A stretch of DNA of 64,000 bases. It comes from Cinclus cinclus (taxonomy: Eukaryota; Chordata; Aves; Passeriformes; Cinclidae). Below are positions 35,977 to 49,538 of this stretch, in pieces. The stretch's first letter is position 1. The number at the start of each line of letters is the position of its first letter. The stretch covers positions 96,125,729 through 96,189,728 of the forward strand of contig NC_085048.1 in the NCBI RefSeq assembly GCF_963662255.1. Direction: 5' to 3'. Under the pieces are notes generated by a model that worked only from the letters and a program-made list of their open reading frames with translations, was not told the origin of the DNA and did no database searches. The translations under genes and the position numbers were made by a program.

Positions 35977-38235
35977 GAAAACAGGCTTCTGCACATTGGA
36001 TATACATTGCATGTTATGTTCTTCTTATTACTTTTCTTTAGTTTCTGAACTCTATTCAGTATTTGTGAAAAAACATCAGGCAGCTTATTAACAGAGAGCC
36101 CACTTCCACTTTAAATGTCAAGAGAGTAGTCTGAATCCCATCAGAACCAGTGGAAGAAGATATAGCACTACATGCAACCAGCATTCCAGAGCTGCTCAAG
36201 CTGTGTTGCCTTCAAGCAGCCTCATCATCCTGGCAGCACTGTCCTGCTGTAGGATGTGAATCCAGCAGATTTTGTTCAGGCTGTTGCCTTCATGCCACAC
36301 AGCAGCCTGAAAAAATAATGCAGCCCTCTTTGGAATAGCTTATTAAAGGGAAATGGAACAGCATCTTTGTCAGTCAGTGCCTGACCTGCACTGGGAGAGT
36401 TTTTTCTGATCAGATAATGGAGCTTTTAAGGCTGTTTTGCATTTCTCTTATTCCTACCTGGCAGAAAATAGCTAGAAGAGGGCGAGAGTGTCACTGTGGA
36501 GAGCTTTATTGACACAGGAGAGGCCTGGTTACCACATAATTGTTTGCAAGAACAGACTTTCCTTTTAACACTTTTTTTCTACTTGGAAATTTATATTTAG
36601 TTTTGCAAAGTTAGAGTGAAATAGCTTAGTGTATTGCATGGCAAGAGAGCTATCCTGAGTACATATGTTTACTGTATCTTTTGATACAGAGGAAATTAGC
36701 ATTACGAAAATCTTTACTAAGGATGGATTGTGCCAGAATATTAGTTTTGTAGCATAACAAACAGGAAAATATAGGCCTGCTAATCCATCCTGTGCAAGTT
36801 AAGAGCTGAGATAGGATGCTCTCCGTTTGCAATTGCTACCTGATGTTACAAACACAGTTGTGGAGATTTTAGCGCACATTACAGCATCGAGTGTGGAACC
36901 AGAAAACACCGATGCTGCTTTTTGTGGATTTTAACCTCCAGTTCTGAAAGACATTAAGCTCTTTTTTTCTTTATAATAAGTGACCATATTTTGTTTATCC
37001 ATAGATAAAGCAGCACTGTAGCATATTTCTGCTTCTGTGACCTCTTCAAAACCTTTTTGCAGGCATTTCCTGATTCCTGAGTTCTGCAGATTTAGAACCA
37101 AAAAAGACAGAAGAGCAGTGAGTATCAGCAATATTTCCTTTTTCTGTTATACACTCATGGGTGAGTCCAGGAGGAATTAGCACAGACAAAAACAACTGTT
37201 TTTGCTCAGGTCCCCTTTCTGCAAGGACAGAAATCCCAAATTCTAATCACACCCACAATTTTGATTCACTTGCTGTGCATATAAGGTGTGAGGTGGCTGG
37301 GGCCAACATGCAGACCAAGGATATCTGTGGGGAACACGCTGTTTTCAACTCTCCCTGTATGACTGTGGTTTTAAAGGCTAAATTATTTACCTCTTTTGCA
37401 GTAAGTGAAGGGGAAAATCCAGTCAGCCAATGCAAGAAATGGAAATACAGTCAATGGGGAGGGACTGTGGAAAAAGGGTTGTAACTAGGACATATCCCAT
37501 ATGAATGGCTTTAAAGGCCCACCTTCTCATCTTTACTGGGAATGCACTGGAGAACAAGCAATACAAGCCCATTCTGGTGATTTCCAACTATGGCAAAGGT
37601 TTCCTGAGCTGCTTGCCAGTTGATATGGCAGTCCATCTTTACCTGACCCAAGGCTGCAGGTGAGGAATTGGTTAAGTTAAAACTGTTCCTTGGCATTTCC
37701 TCCAGGGTCGGGTGTGTGAGAAAATCTTAATCCTGACAAACAGCAAATCCAGAGTTTGCCAGTCCTTAGCTGAAAAACTGTTTAGAGAAGACTTAATTCA
37801 AGGACAAATACTATGATAGAAAGAGCAAATCTAAAAGGCAAGTATGATATTTAAGACATAACTCAGTTGCAGGAAAAATCCACAACACTCCAAATGCAGG
37901 CAGTGCCCACTAAAGGCACTGTTCAGCTAGGATTGAGGTTGGTCCTGGAGCTAATGGAAATGGATATGTATGATTCATCCCTTACAGAAATAACAGTAAA
38001 ATTTTTCATCAAATGATAAAAAACTTCAGTGTGTGAGTTACATCAAAGCAGACACTCCATCAAGAACATAAAGTCTGTTGCTTAGAGAGGGAGAATACAT
38101 AGTGTGTAATTACAACATCACTGAAGACCACAGCTTATGTGTTTAGGTATGTCAGCTGTCCTGCTACACTTAAGTATCTTTCAGCATATCCATTACATTT
38201 GCATACGATATATGTAAATTAATATGTCCCTTAAC

Positions 38236-38302
38236 TCATACCTATTTCTGTATGCAGAGATGCAGTATGCATGTATATACATGTGTACATACATAGGTAT
38301 GA
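38236..38302. repeat. Inverted repeat enclosing a perfect 14-bp palindrome
   Basis: TCATACCTAT (38236-38245) and ATAGGTATGA (38293-38302) are perfect 10-bp inverted arms. Between them lies CATGTATATACATG (38270-38283), a perfect 14-bp palindrome, within TA/TG-rich sequence. Confidence 0.7.
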
Positions 38303-38413
38303 CATAAGCACATATTCATTCAGAGCATTTTAATATACTTAAAAAACACTATGCCAAAAATGTACACCATCTGTTTTCAATCAAAATAGCCTATTTGAGA
38401 GGAAGGGAGTGTT

Positions 38414-38606
38414 GTCTGGTGATCAGAGTGGGGAAACTAAAGAGTTAGGACTCATGGATTCCATTCCTGAATCTGCCAGGACTTGGCTGCCTGGTTTTGA
38501 CAAGCTGTGACTCCTGTGTACCCTGGTTTCCCCATTTGCAAAATGGAGCCGTTTTACTCCTAGAATGTTGAAGTGGAAAACATAATTAGTATATGCTTGG
38601 AAAAAT
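38414..38606 (+). mobile_element. MIR SINE fragment
   Basis: Ordered matches to the MIR consensus as I recall it are: a tRNA-related start (GTCTGGTGATCAGAG), GGACTCATGGATTCCATTCC, a CTGCCA segment, then CTGGTTTCCCCATTTGCAAA ATGG and a TAATTAGTATATGCTTGGAAA tail. The order and strand are those of MIR in plus orientation. It is old and diverged, with small deletions. Confidence 0.7.
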
Positions 38607-41600
38607 ACAGAAGTTCTTGTTATGTCATCATGGTATGTTTGAAGAGTTGAATTTAATTGGAAAATACAGTACAGGGTTTGTTTTAGAGACATACATGGCA
38701 GCTGAGTGTATAATTACAGCTATTTGTACACACTTAAATTGCCTAATTTTTGAATGATAGTACCTGTAATAAAATTAATAGGGGGAAAATGGTGCTCAAC
38801 ACTTTATGGACCCAGCCAGTCCTGTAAAAAGTTTTCACACTCTATTGAACAGGGTTTCCACAGTGACAGCTGTACACCAGTGTGTGCAATATGTGCTGTA
38901 CCTAATTTTCATCCTGAAGTAGGGAAATACAAGTGGGTGTTGGGATTTTCTGGCAGGTTCCATGCAGAGAAAGTCTAGCTCTGGTGAAGACAATTGCAAT
39001 ACTCCTATTAACATAATTAGGACAAGATTTCAGCCCATCTACTTCCTTAGCTTCAGTGCATCCCTTTCAGGAATACAGCAGGGATTGAAATGCTCATCCC
39101 AAAGTACTTGTTCTTGGGCATGTTGGCACTGTGACACAGGACATTATCCTTCCTGTGCTTGGTGGGCGGTGCAGGGTTGGCCCCAGGTAGGTTTGGTGGA
39201 AGTGTGCTAAATGTCAGAGCAGGCAGAACGCTGAGGGTGCTCTACTTATCTGTCAACTCCTATGAGCTCACACTCCTTCGCTTCCCCTGTAGTGTGCACA
39301 TCTGTGCGGTATTAAGGATGTGCCTTGCCTCTGGAGAGAAAGATCAGAGGTACTTTCCATTGGGATGAGGCGTACCATAGAGCAAATTCAACAAATGCAG
39401 CAGCTGCCTAGTGTTGGAGAGGAAAACGAGAGGTGTTTGTATGTCAGGGTTTGCCTGGCTGCCAGTACCAGAGTAGCAGTGAGAGAAATCGTGTGCTGAA
39501 TGCTGCTTAGGTATGCTGCAAACTGAGGCATTCAAGTATGTGATAAGTATTGGATGTAAATATAAATGTATTTCAACATCTGTGTCTTTGTCACAAAGAA
39601 AAATGGGCTGAGCTTGTTTGGTTTGGATGTTTTTGACAGCTGCTGTTCCCAGGTTGCACCTCATATCTCAATAGTGCTGTTGCTTAAGTGCAGCTTCAAA
39701 AGTACATTTAGGATCTTACCATGCACACACCTAAAATGAGCTGGTTGCTCATCCAAGTGAGCTGGTACAGTGACATACATGATAAAGCAAGAAAAAGACA
39801 AGGCAATATGAATCTCACAGCTATTAAGTGGGTTTACAGGTTTGTCACTCAAAGAAATACTTCTACCCAAAGGAATGAGGACAATGTGCAACATAAGGTT
39901 ACATTGGAGACATGAAACAGCTGATTGAAACACCAGTTTTGGAGAATTGTATCTCCCTGTCTGAGATCTTAAAAGCTATCATCATTCTGTCTGTGTCTGT
40001 AAACATATCTGGTCTTTGGGTCCCACCTGCTACATTTTAAAGAAAGGGTGTATTCATGTGGTGCCCAGGAAATGCTTTGTAAATCCAGCTTTCAAGACTC
40101 TTTCAAGCCTGCGGAGAGTTTCCATCATATATATGAAAGTTTCCATCTTAGATATGTGCCACCCTCCTTTTCAGCTGCCTTTAGTCAGAGCATTGAAGAT
40201 AACAAACTTGCTAACCAGGATAAACTCTTCAGTTCTTGATCTTCTGTAAAATGAGATTCCTCTCTAAAGGAGGTACAATTACCAGCCAAATGAGACAGCA
40301 GCTTCTAATGTCAGACTGACTACCAGTGGCACAAAGAAGCAACCAGGGAGAATGGAGCAGGGAAGGAGGTTAGGGCCTGGTTCGAGAAGATCTAAATTCT
40401 GCCTTTTCTTTATAATAGTCTGTACCTGGAGGGGAAAGGGGGAGATAAATCTCTCATGTACAATAAATAAGAGCAGTTAATTCCATCAATTCATGCAGTA
40501 GGCTCTTAAACATGCTCCAGAGGCTCTTCTTATGCACAGATTTATATTTTGGGAAGAGAGAGGTTTTGCTCTTGTGGCCCATTTGTTTTTCTGTCTCTCT
40601 GCTGTGACTTCTAGCAGGGAGGCTTGAAATAGGGGGGTATTGCCAAATAAGTATCAGCCAGTTCTGGGGCCGGGGCCAAGAGGTAGTGATAGGGAGCTCA
40701 TGAAGAGTGCTGCCTCTTGGCATACCCCACGTGGAGGGCAGTGGATTCCTGGGTCTGACCTTGAGCAGTCGAGAAGAGAATGAGGAGGCTGAGACAGGCA
40801 GCCCAGCTCCCTGCAGAGGCCACAGCCTTGGTGCAGAGCAGGGCTTGCTGTAGGTTAGCAGTCACTTCCACCAAACCAGGCCGAACAGAGTCTGGCACAG
40901 CCTGGCTTGGAAGGCCTGCTGGGTTGCCTTGTTTTTGAGGACACTTGTCTGACCCAAATAACAAGCACTTTGCACATTGCCAAATGCACTAGATGTGTCA
41001 ACAAATGCATAAAAGTGTTTGGTTTACCACCAGACTGAAAAAAATATTTAGAATCTGAAAGACAATAAACTGCAGATTTTTTTTTTTCCCATCATGCCAA
41101 AGAGTATGACTTTTAAATTATGTATCACTTCCTAAACCCAAAAATTGTTCCGCAGTCTGTTGGCAATGGTGTTCTCAGGAATTTATAACTGAAAAAAACT
41201 TTATTTTGTTTTGTAATTCCTTTCACTATATTCAGGGATTATTCCTGACAGTGCCAAAAAGAGCCTCACAAATTCAGTTCATGCAGACTTCTCCTCAGAG
41301 GAGAAAAAGTGACAAGAATAACTTACTTAAATTCTTTACTCACGTAAGATAGATGCAATTTGTCAATGACTTTTTGACTGTGGAAATCTGCAAGTTTTCC
41401 AAGCTGTAAGGCAGCGTTACCAGCACATGTGAGTTGAGGTGGATCATCAAATGGGAGATGCTCTTTAATGTTTCACATATAAATACTCCACATTGCCATT
41501 GCCATTCTTAGACAATGCAATGGTCTGACATAGCTAACAGCTGTTGTGTCATTGTTTGAAATATTAAGTCATCACAATACACCACAATATTTTCTTCTCA

Positions 41601-44600
41601 TGGATTGAACTGAGCTACTATACTTGATCTTTTCCTCCAGTTCCTGCTGCTTTCTGTGTCAAACTCTTTTTCACACATGAAGTGCAAAAGCAGGCCTTGA
41701 GGTGAGCAGCGCCTAGTGCTACAGCAAAAAGTAGCATATGTGATTTGAGTCTTGTGTGGGAATCAATATTCAGGTTCTGATTTTGTTTTCTATCCATTCC
41801 TCATTGTCCGGACTGTGACAAAATACATCTCAGGTGAGACAGAGGAGAATGGGGGCTTCTCTATGTCAGATATGAAACTTCTACTGTTTTTACAAAGAAA
41901 ATGGAACAATCCGCAATGAGAGTGTCAGTGCACTCTGAACCACAGCCCTCCTAGACTTCTTCAAGTCTGATGGGGATCCAGATGCAAAGGAACTTCTCCA
42001 AAAAAACAGACCTTGGCTCTCAATGCTTCATGCTGCAGAGAATTATGCACTTTCTGAATTTTTTTCTTTGAGAACATTTGTTTTCCTGATGGTGTTACTT
42101 CATGGACTGTATTTACTTTTTCCATGTTGTTCATAGTTACCAGTGTGTCTATTTTCATAGTCATGGTCTAGAAACAGAAGTTCCTTTCCCTCTCTCCACT
42201 AATCCTTATAACCCTCACCAAAGGTAGGGGCAGTAGCCAAAGCTTAACACCTAATTTGGATAATGATTCCTGCCCACCATGTCCCTCCTCCCACATCACT
42301 CTCCCCATTATTACATTACTTACACAGAGTGAAGCGCTAAAGGGTGCTTTCTAAATGCTTTGAAAAGCACCGTCATGAAAGAAGCAGTTTTGGAACATTT
42401 GGCGCCAGTAACGGAAAACAAAACCTTTTACCTTCGCCCATGGGTTTGAATCTAACCCAACTCAGTAACAGCCCAAGTTGTTAACATGTCAGGGGCATGT
42501 GGTAGCCTGAAATAGTTCAGGTTCTTAGTCCATGTTATCGGGTTTGGGACACAGAACCCTGGACTCCATGCATGGTCTTGAACGTAATCCAGTTCTGTTC
42601 TTACTGCCAGGGTAATGTGGTTTGTTGGCTACAAACAGTCCATGTTTTTAGCCCATTTTCCATCAGAAAAGCTTCTCCATCAAAGGAACACTCAGGACAA
42701 GTAGCTGCCTCACCACATTTGCCATCCAGGTGGCAGGGAATGGCGAAGGGTCAGTATACTTTAAGAACTTTTAGAGGCACAGGAATTCTGCCGCGTACAG
42801 CACCAGGAGGCACAGCACCCCTGGAATTAGTAAGAAGATTGGGACAAATGAACAGCACTTCCAGGAGATCCTGACGTTTGAAAATTATGTCCCTTGATGC
42901 TTTTCCTGTGGAATATAATAGGAAGGATTTTTTTAAGAACCTTGTCTTCTCTAAAGAGGCTGACTTCCAGAGTCTGTATTAGAATTGTTACCCAAGAAAC
43001 TGCTGCCTCCATCTGTGACTAATGCTGCTGTACAGCACAAGCATACCCTTTGGGTAAGGCTGCTCTGGAGTGTCTTTGCATCTGGATTGCTGGAAACTCC
43101 TGCAGAAATATAGAGATTCAGATGTGTGTCTAAACACAGAACAGTTCCTGAGCAGAGACGCGACCCCAGTCCTCTACAGTGCTCTGGGCTCGTCAGAGTA
43201 GTCTGGGAGTCCCCTGGCTCAAACAACACCAGTGCTGAGGATGCTCAAGATGTCACAAAAAGGGCTTCAAACCAAAGTGAAACACATCTCACCTTGGCTT
43301 TCAGAGTGTTCGATTCATTTTATTTTGTGCTTCCAGTAAGAACTAAATGTCAGTAATAGATCTTTCTAGTCTAAGAATGTTCCAGTTGTATGTTAGCTTT
43401 ACACAGCTTTTCTTTTTCATACCCATCTTCTTTGCCAACATAGCACAGGCCTTCCTCAAAGAGTTCTACTGGAGAAAGTTCTGTTGGGGCATTTTTGCCC
43501 CATTTGCAGGTACTTTACCATTGTCTAGAGCCAGAGCCAAAGCGGTGAAAGAGAATGAAAGGTTAATACGACCTGCATTTTATCAGCCTTGGATGACTCT
43601 TTTAAGTAGCATTTACATAAAGATGTTCCTGAATGTCCTGCCTCCTGCATTAAGAGGCCTTATCCCTTACAGACCAATTCTTGGTCTCCTGTAGATTCTG
43701 TGGTATTCCCATGAAGTGTCTCTTTTAATCATGGGAGAGCCCTAGTAAAGTCTTTATTTTGACCAACTTTGCCACAGCTTACTCTCTGTGAATATGCTGT
43801 CCATAGTTCAGTTGGAATTGTCTGCTGGATTAAAAATGGATATCCAAGCAAGGCACCTAGTCTGATTTCCCTTGTTCCCCTTACAGTAGCCACTAATCCC
43901 AGGATGGGACTGTAGTATTTTTCTTCAAAAGGACAGAATTTGGTTTCAGCTTCGTGCCCCATATAATGTATGTAGAGTAACATGGGAGCAACTCCAGTTA
44001 AATTAAATGTTTCCTCTACATAATGATCCATTCACAACAGTAATTTATCAGTATTAACATTTAGAATTTATTTTCAGAACCCATGTTTTAAAGTATGATT
44101 AATCTTCAACATGATTAAAATAATTGCTTGTAACATTTTAACTGACTGCCAGGTGACAAGAAATTTGTGAATGTCCAATTCCCATCAGAGTTTCAAAATG
44201 CACTCACTTACTGTTTCTACATGTCCAAAACAATCTTAAAAAATAAATGGAAAATGTCAGCACTAACATCTATCAGCACAGAAATCATCTTTAACAATGT
44301 CATTAGTTATGCCTTTAAACTTTTTCAGGAGATCTGGAAGAAGGGCCATTTATCACATGTGCAGTCCACATTTGCAAGATCTCTCAATATTAGAACCCTA
44401 GAAAGTAGTTTCTCTGCTGTATTTGAGGTGATGGCTCTGAGAGGTCAATCTTCCTTTATTTTGCAAGTTCTTTGGACTTTACATATTCCTTTCCACCTCT
44501 CCTTGTGCACTGCATCCCTGAGCAAGTCATTATTCAACTATCCCAAAGCAAGATGGGGACTGATTTGGAAACCATATTTAGAGCATATTATCGTAATTCT

Positions 44601-46884
44601 TTATCAGCTTTCATGGGCATGAGCTTGAGAGATTTTTCTGTACTAGTTCTTTGAAAGCACAAATCTAGCTAGTCCTGAATTCTTATTATCCTTGGTGCAA
44701 TTGCAGCCTTCTACTCTTACGCTCTCAGTGAAGTGAGATTTTCCTTCCACCCTCTTGAGCTTCAGAGAAGATAAAATCCCAGTCCTTTTTTATGTTAAGC
44801 CCTTGTACTGTATTTTGCAGGACTGGGGGCAGAGGATCTAGGATTGTGGATCCTCCATGGTCACCTCTGACTTCACTGAGTCGGCATAATCCACAGTGCC
44901 TACTGCTCTGTCTTGGGCAGAACTTTGATCAGCACATTTGCAGAGATAGCTGAATTTTGGTTTGACATCTTGCTGATCTCTGCTGGATTTTCAAAACAGT
45001 GTATGAGTCATAAACTGTTCGCTCTAAGGTAAGCCTCACTGGTTTGGGAGCTGTAAAAGAATCCTGTCATTTTTAAAGGACAGAATTTTTGTTTCATTCT
45101 CTCTTCCCCTCCAGACACTCTCTGTTTATTTTTCATTCTGTCCCAAACCTTCTTTGTTTATATCCCACATTTTGGAAATTTCTTTCTTCTCCTTCATCTA
45201 ACTGCTCTTTTATTCCACACCATTTCTCTGGATAAGGCAAGCAAGATCTGGAAAGAATCAGACATTTACACTGATAATGTTCCAGCCGGATTAGCAAATG
45301 TTTGGAAAAGACCTCATGCTTTGGGCACCAACTTCTGTCTGATTGGGGTAAAACACTTTAATGACTGGGGTTATTGCTGGATAGAGGCTTTTTTCATTTA
45401 TGGTATCTGGTGCTAGTTATTATCAAAGACAGATTGTTGGATTATGTGGGCTGACACTGGGTTAGTCCAGTCTGGCAATTCTCATCTCTATGAATGTGAA
45501 TCCAGACACATTTCAGTCTAAGATGGGTGTTTTTTTTGATGCATACAGAATAAATAATGAGGTATACTCAGTAAAATTAATAGGCTGCAAGAAGGAACTG
45601 GGGATCTCTGTATTCATTGCCCTGTATACTTGCTGAACTGAATCCCCAGTTCCACTGGAAAAGAACGAGCCACAGAGCCTTCCACATATTTTAAAATATA
45701 TGTAATCACAAGCAACAAAGACTTAGCAGAATATTTCAGTCATCTGGGTTGAGACACAAGGCAGGGTTAAATTTAAAGCCCAGACAATACACTTGCAGCT
45801 AACTTCTTGACCTCATTCTATATGTGGATTTTCTCCATTGCAGAATCCGTGTCATGAGGCTGAGGATGCCAATACAGTTTTTAGATGGGGAGTTGATCCC
45901 CTAGGCACTTATCTAGCTGAACTAGAATAATTGCTTCCTTTCCTCTTGTATTGCTTCAAGGCATTCTTATATGTTGTATCTTAGTGTTTCTGTTGACCAG
46001 AGCAGGAAGCAATACAGCAAGTTGCAGCCAGATTTCAGGGACTAAGCAGATTAACTGGTGAAGCTCTAATGCAAATCCCATCCCATTTAATTCCTCAGCT
46101 CGCCTCCACGCTGCATGGTATTCCATCCACAGACACAGTCCCACATTACCAAGTGACACAACACTACCAGCAGCCTCACATAAATCTTGCAGAGCTTGGG
46201 GCTGCCAGTCACACTGCACAGTTTTGAGGTGAAATTTCCATCTTAGCACAAGGGCCAAACAAATGACACGTGATGTTCAAGTCACTCAGAGCTTTGCAGA
46301 GCAAAAAGGGTTCATGTTTTGCAAAAGGGAACTTTCTGTGGGTGGTTTCTTGGTCTGCTGAAGTGTGTTAACTTATTGTATTGCCTAGATAATGAATTTA
46401 TAAGTGTTATCAAACATGTTCGTGTTTATTTATGTTTATAAGAACACACCTATAGCTACAGAAGTGTGCTCCAATGTAAAAGCTGTTCTGATAATACTGG
46501 TCAGAATAAAATTGAACTGCTGAGGAAAATAGAAATCATGGGATTTCTACTGTTATAATCCTTTTCCTGTAAAGACCTTCTAAAATGGCAGTTGCTAACA
46601 CAGTGAAGAGGAAAATATGACAGAAAAATACCCCTTCTGCTGACATCTCTACGTCCACATCAATATAAATTAAATGAGAGTTTAGCTTCTAACTGTTAAG
46701 AGATTGTTAGGCCCATGTTTAATAGAAAGACTGATATTAAAGTCTGATTTTAACAAGGTTTGAGTTAATACCAGCCAGCTGAATTCCATAGCCATTGGCA
46801 CACCTCTGGGAGCTGCATATTCACAGACAGAGACAGTTTGACCTCATCCAATTTATATATTTGATCTAATGGACTGGAGGCCAT

Positions 46885-46894
46885 CTAAAAATAA
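46885..46894 (+). promoter_or_regulatory. MEF2 consensus motif
   Basis: CTAAAAATAA fits the MEF2 consensus YTAWWWWTAR exactly. It sits near E-box-like and CCATT motifs. Such a motif is expected by chance in AT-rich DNA, so it is only a candidate. Confidence 0.2.
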
Positions 46895-49507
46895 TGTTCT
46901 GGAGGGGAGGACGGATAATGCTCCTGAGCCACAGACCAAAAAAAGCAGCTCTCCTTCTTCCAGTCTCTTTTCTCTCTGTATGAAGCTTCAGCTCAAACTT
47001 TCTTACAGTAAAAACAAATTGCTTTTATCACAGATCCCCTCAGAATAGATAACTTCACTCTCAATAAGTTCAAAAGAAAATTTGTCAGCCTTTTCATGAC
47101 TTACCAGATGTTGGGAAAATGATGGTGTGTCATTTCCCTGAACAAACATTCTTGGCATTTATGCATTTCCTCCCGTATCTCTTTAAAAAATGATTATGTG
47201 TAAATTTAGTGCTGACAAAACTGAGGGCCTGGGAGAAAAGGGATTACTCACTTATTTGGTAATTTTACTTGGTCAAGGCATGGAATTTTTGTTTTCTGGG
47301 AAGTTTGACACTGAAATATTACTTTTCATTCCAATTCAGAATATTAAAGCATAAGTATTACCACTAAACAGAAAATAAAAAATGGCATTTAAGACACCTC
47401 TTTGTTTGAAAATTTTAAGGTGTAGTGTTTCTTTCACAACATTTTTAATTCTTGTTACATGATGTGACCACTGATGGAAACTTGCTTTTAGATCAAGTGC
47501 CACTCCTATGCACTGGAAAGTTAAGATGGTTCATTCAGTACTAGAGTATCTGGCTGTTTAGTATTGAAAATGTGGGGTTTTTGAAAATGTGTTAAAATAT
47601 TTCATTTATTCACAATCATATGCAATCCTTCAGTTGTATTCTAAGGTGCTGGTGATAATGAGTCATTTATACTAGCACAGCTATTGAAATTAAGTAATTT
47701 TAAAACCCCTTAGTATAAAAATTTAAAAATGTCCAAAGAAACCCACTTCCTTTTCAGCATTTCCCCAAAAATCCTAAGTGTAATCAATTGAATTTCCCAT
47801 GTAACTAAATAGTGGCTCAGAAAATACTTGTACAATTCGGGAACATTACTGGAAATGCCTGTTCCAATAAAAAGGTCAGGTAGTTGTTATCCCTGTATTT
47901 CTAGAATTCTGTCCATGTCCAAACATATGGTTGATAGTTATGAAGGTTTATGTTTATTTGGTGTTTCCATTCATATCATTCCCACAGTTATCTGCAAGAT
48001 TTCTTCTCTCAGTACTGGTACTCTATTGATAATTTCCACAACGAGATGAAACAATTAATTTACATGGATGATGGACTTCAGTGAATGAAATCTCAGTTGT
48101 CCCACTGCATTCCTCATGTATAGAACAGAGATATTGAAACACTGACTATGAAAAAAACATACCTGTGATTTACCTATATTGCAAAATGGTTGAACAAAAT
48201 AACTGCCTGGGAACCAATATACCATTACCCTCTTTTGGAATGTCAGTCATTTTCCTCTCTGGGTTGTGAGCCTGATTTGAAGAGGGGACAGAGCAGCAAA
48301 ACCTGTGCGGCTCTGCCGATTCACTAATGTACTGGCAGAACCATCAGTTGTAAAGAGAATTATTCTCTCTTCGCTGAAGGAGGCATAACATAGTGGCAGG
48401 AAGGAAGCAGAGCCAAGAGGGCAACTGATAGGCATGGCTGTTTTTTATGTGTGTGGGAATTTCTCTGCCATGTGGTTTTTGCATACTGTGTAACTTAAAA
48501 AGTCATATGTCAGAGAGAACCCCAGCTCATGGATCCACAACTGCCTCTAGTAAGTACTGTCATAGAAGAAAAGTGAAAGTTAATGGACCACGTTTTGTCC
48601 TCTGTTAAAAGTCACTACACTGGAGTTTCCATGGGTAAAACCAAGGCTACTGTACCTTTGCCAGGGTTTAAAATGCTCTCATATGTTTATGGTATCAATT
48701 TGGATTTATTTTCATTTATGAAATTGATCTGAAAGAATACATTAGAGTAGAGCATTTATCCTTCATCTGAAGCTGAATCAGCAATTCTGGTGTGCTGATT
48801 ACATCTCAGAAATCCTTTGTGCATCCTAACAGTGCCCTGCACTCATGCAATGGATGTGCTTGATGTGGGTCAATGGTTGGCAGGGGAGCGTGGCCATCCA
48901 GGTGCTGTCCTGATGCCATGTGGCACGTTTGGCGAGGAACTTACCACCTTCGTTGTACCATTTGTGCATCTTTGAAACAGGTTTTCTTATCTTGTGTGAG
49001 GGTCTAATGATGTGTGGATGAGAGAGAATGTAACTAAATGACCTGCCAGAAGTCTCTGTGCTCTAGCGCTGTGCATGACAACCTGAACTCAACAGTTGAA
49101 CTGAGTCCAGCCAAATGCACTGCTGAAATACCGCATTCACATCGCTTTCTACTCTGCACTTAAAGCATCTTTTTCTTCCATCCTCTTCCCATACAGGCAT
49201 TCCTTCCAGTGAGGTACCTGCCGGCAAACTCCCTTCTTCAGTCTGTTGCCTGGTGACCTACAATGATCCGTTTGTCCGCCGCACTTTCCCAGACACTTCC
49301 ATAGTGGCCCTTTCCCTTAGTCTAAAGCGATGCTGCCCTCTCCTGTTCACTCTTGACTCCAGCGGTCTGCTTCCAGGCAAGGGCTGCAGATGTCTTTGTG
49401 GCCACTTCGAGCTAAAGCGTACCCAGGGGAAAAGGTCCGTAGTTTAACTGTCCTTTTATCAGTCTTTTAAGATCTAAATGGATAGCACACTGTTGAAATG
49501 TTCTTGG

Positions 49508-49538
49508 AAATTCTATTCCTTGCAAATTCTATTCCTTG
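49508..49538 (+). repeat. 16-bp tandem duplication
   Basis: AAATTCTATTCCTTG occurs twice with a 16-bp period. This is a small slippage duplication. Confidence 0.75.

Larger units (their letters stand above)
33881..38412. other. Gene-free stretch with weak repeats
   Basis: No exon is recognisable. It holds a CAAT microsatellite (34666-34697), a possible MIR relic (35800-35976) and an inverted repeat around a 14-bp palindrome (38236-38302). Open frames reach at most about 107 codons (37161-37484) and look like chance. Confidence 0.55.

Noticed and set aside
43347..44031. Two opposite-strand frames of 115 and 100 codons, considered as a possible old retroviral or LINE fragment.
   Set aside because: No reverse transcriptase, gag or envelope motif, no LTR and no repeat ends could be seen.
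44167..44622. 151-codon plus-strand frame.
   Set aside because: No recognisable domain. Its length is compatible with chance among about 128,000 codon positions, and no promoter or splice context supports it.
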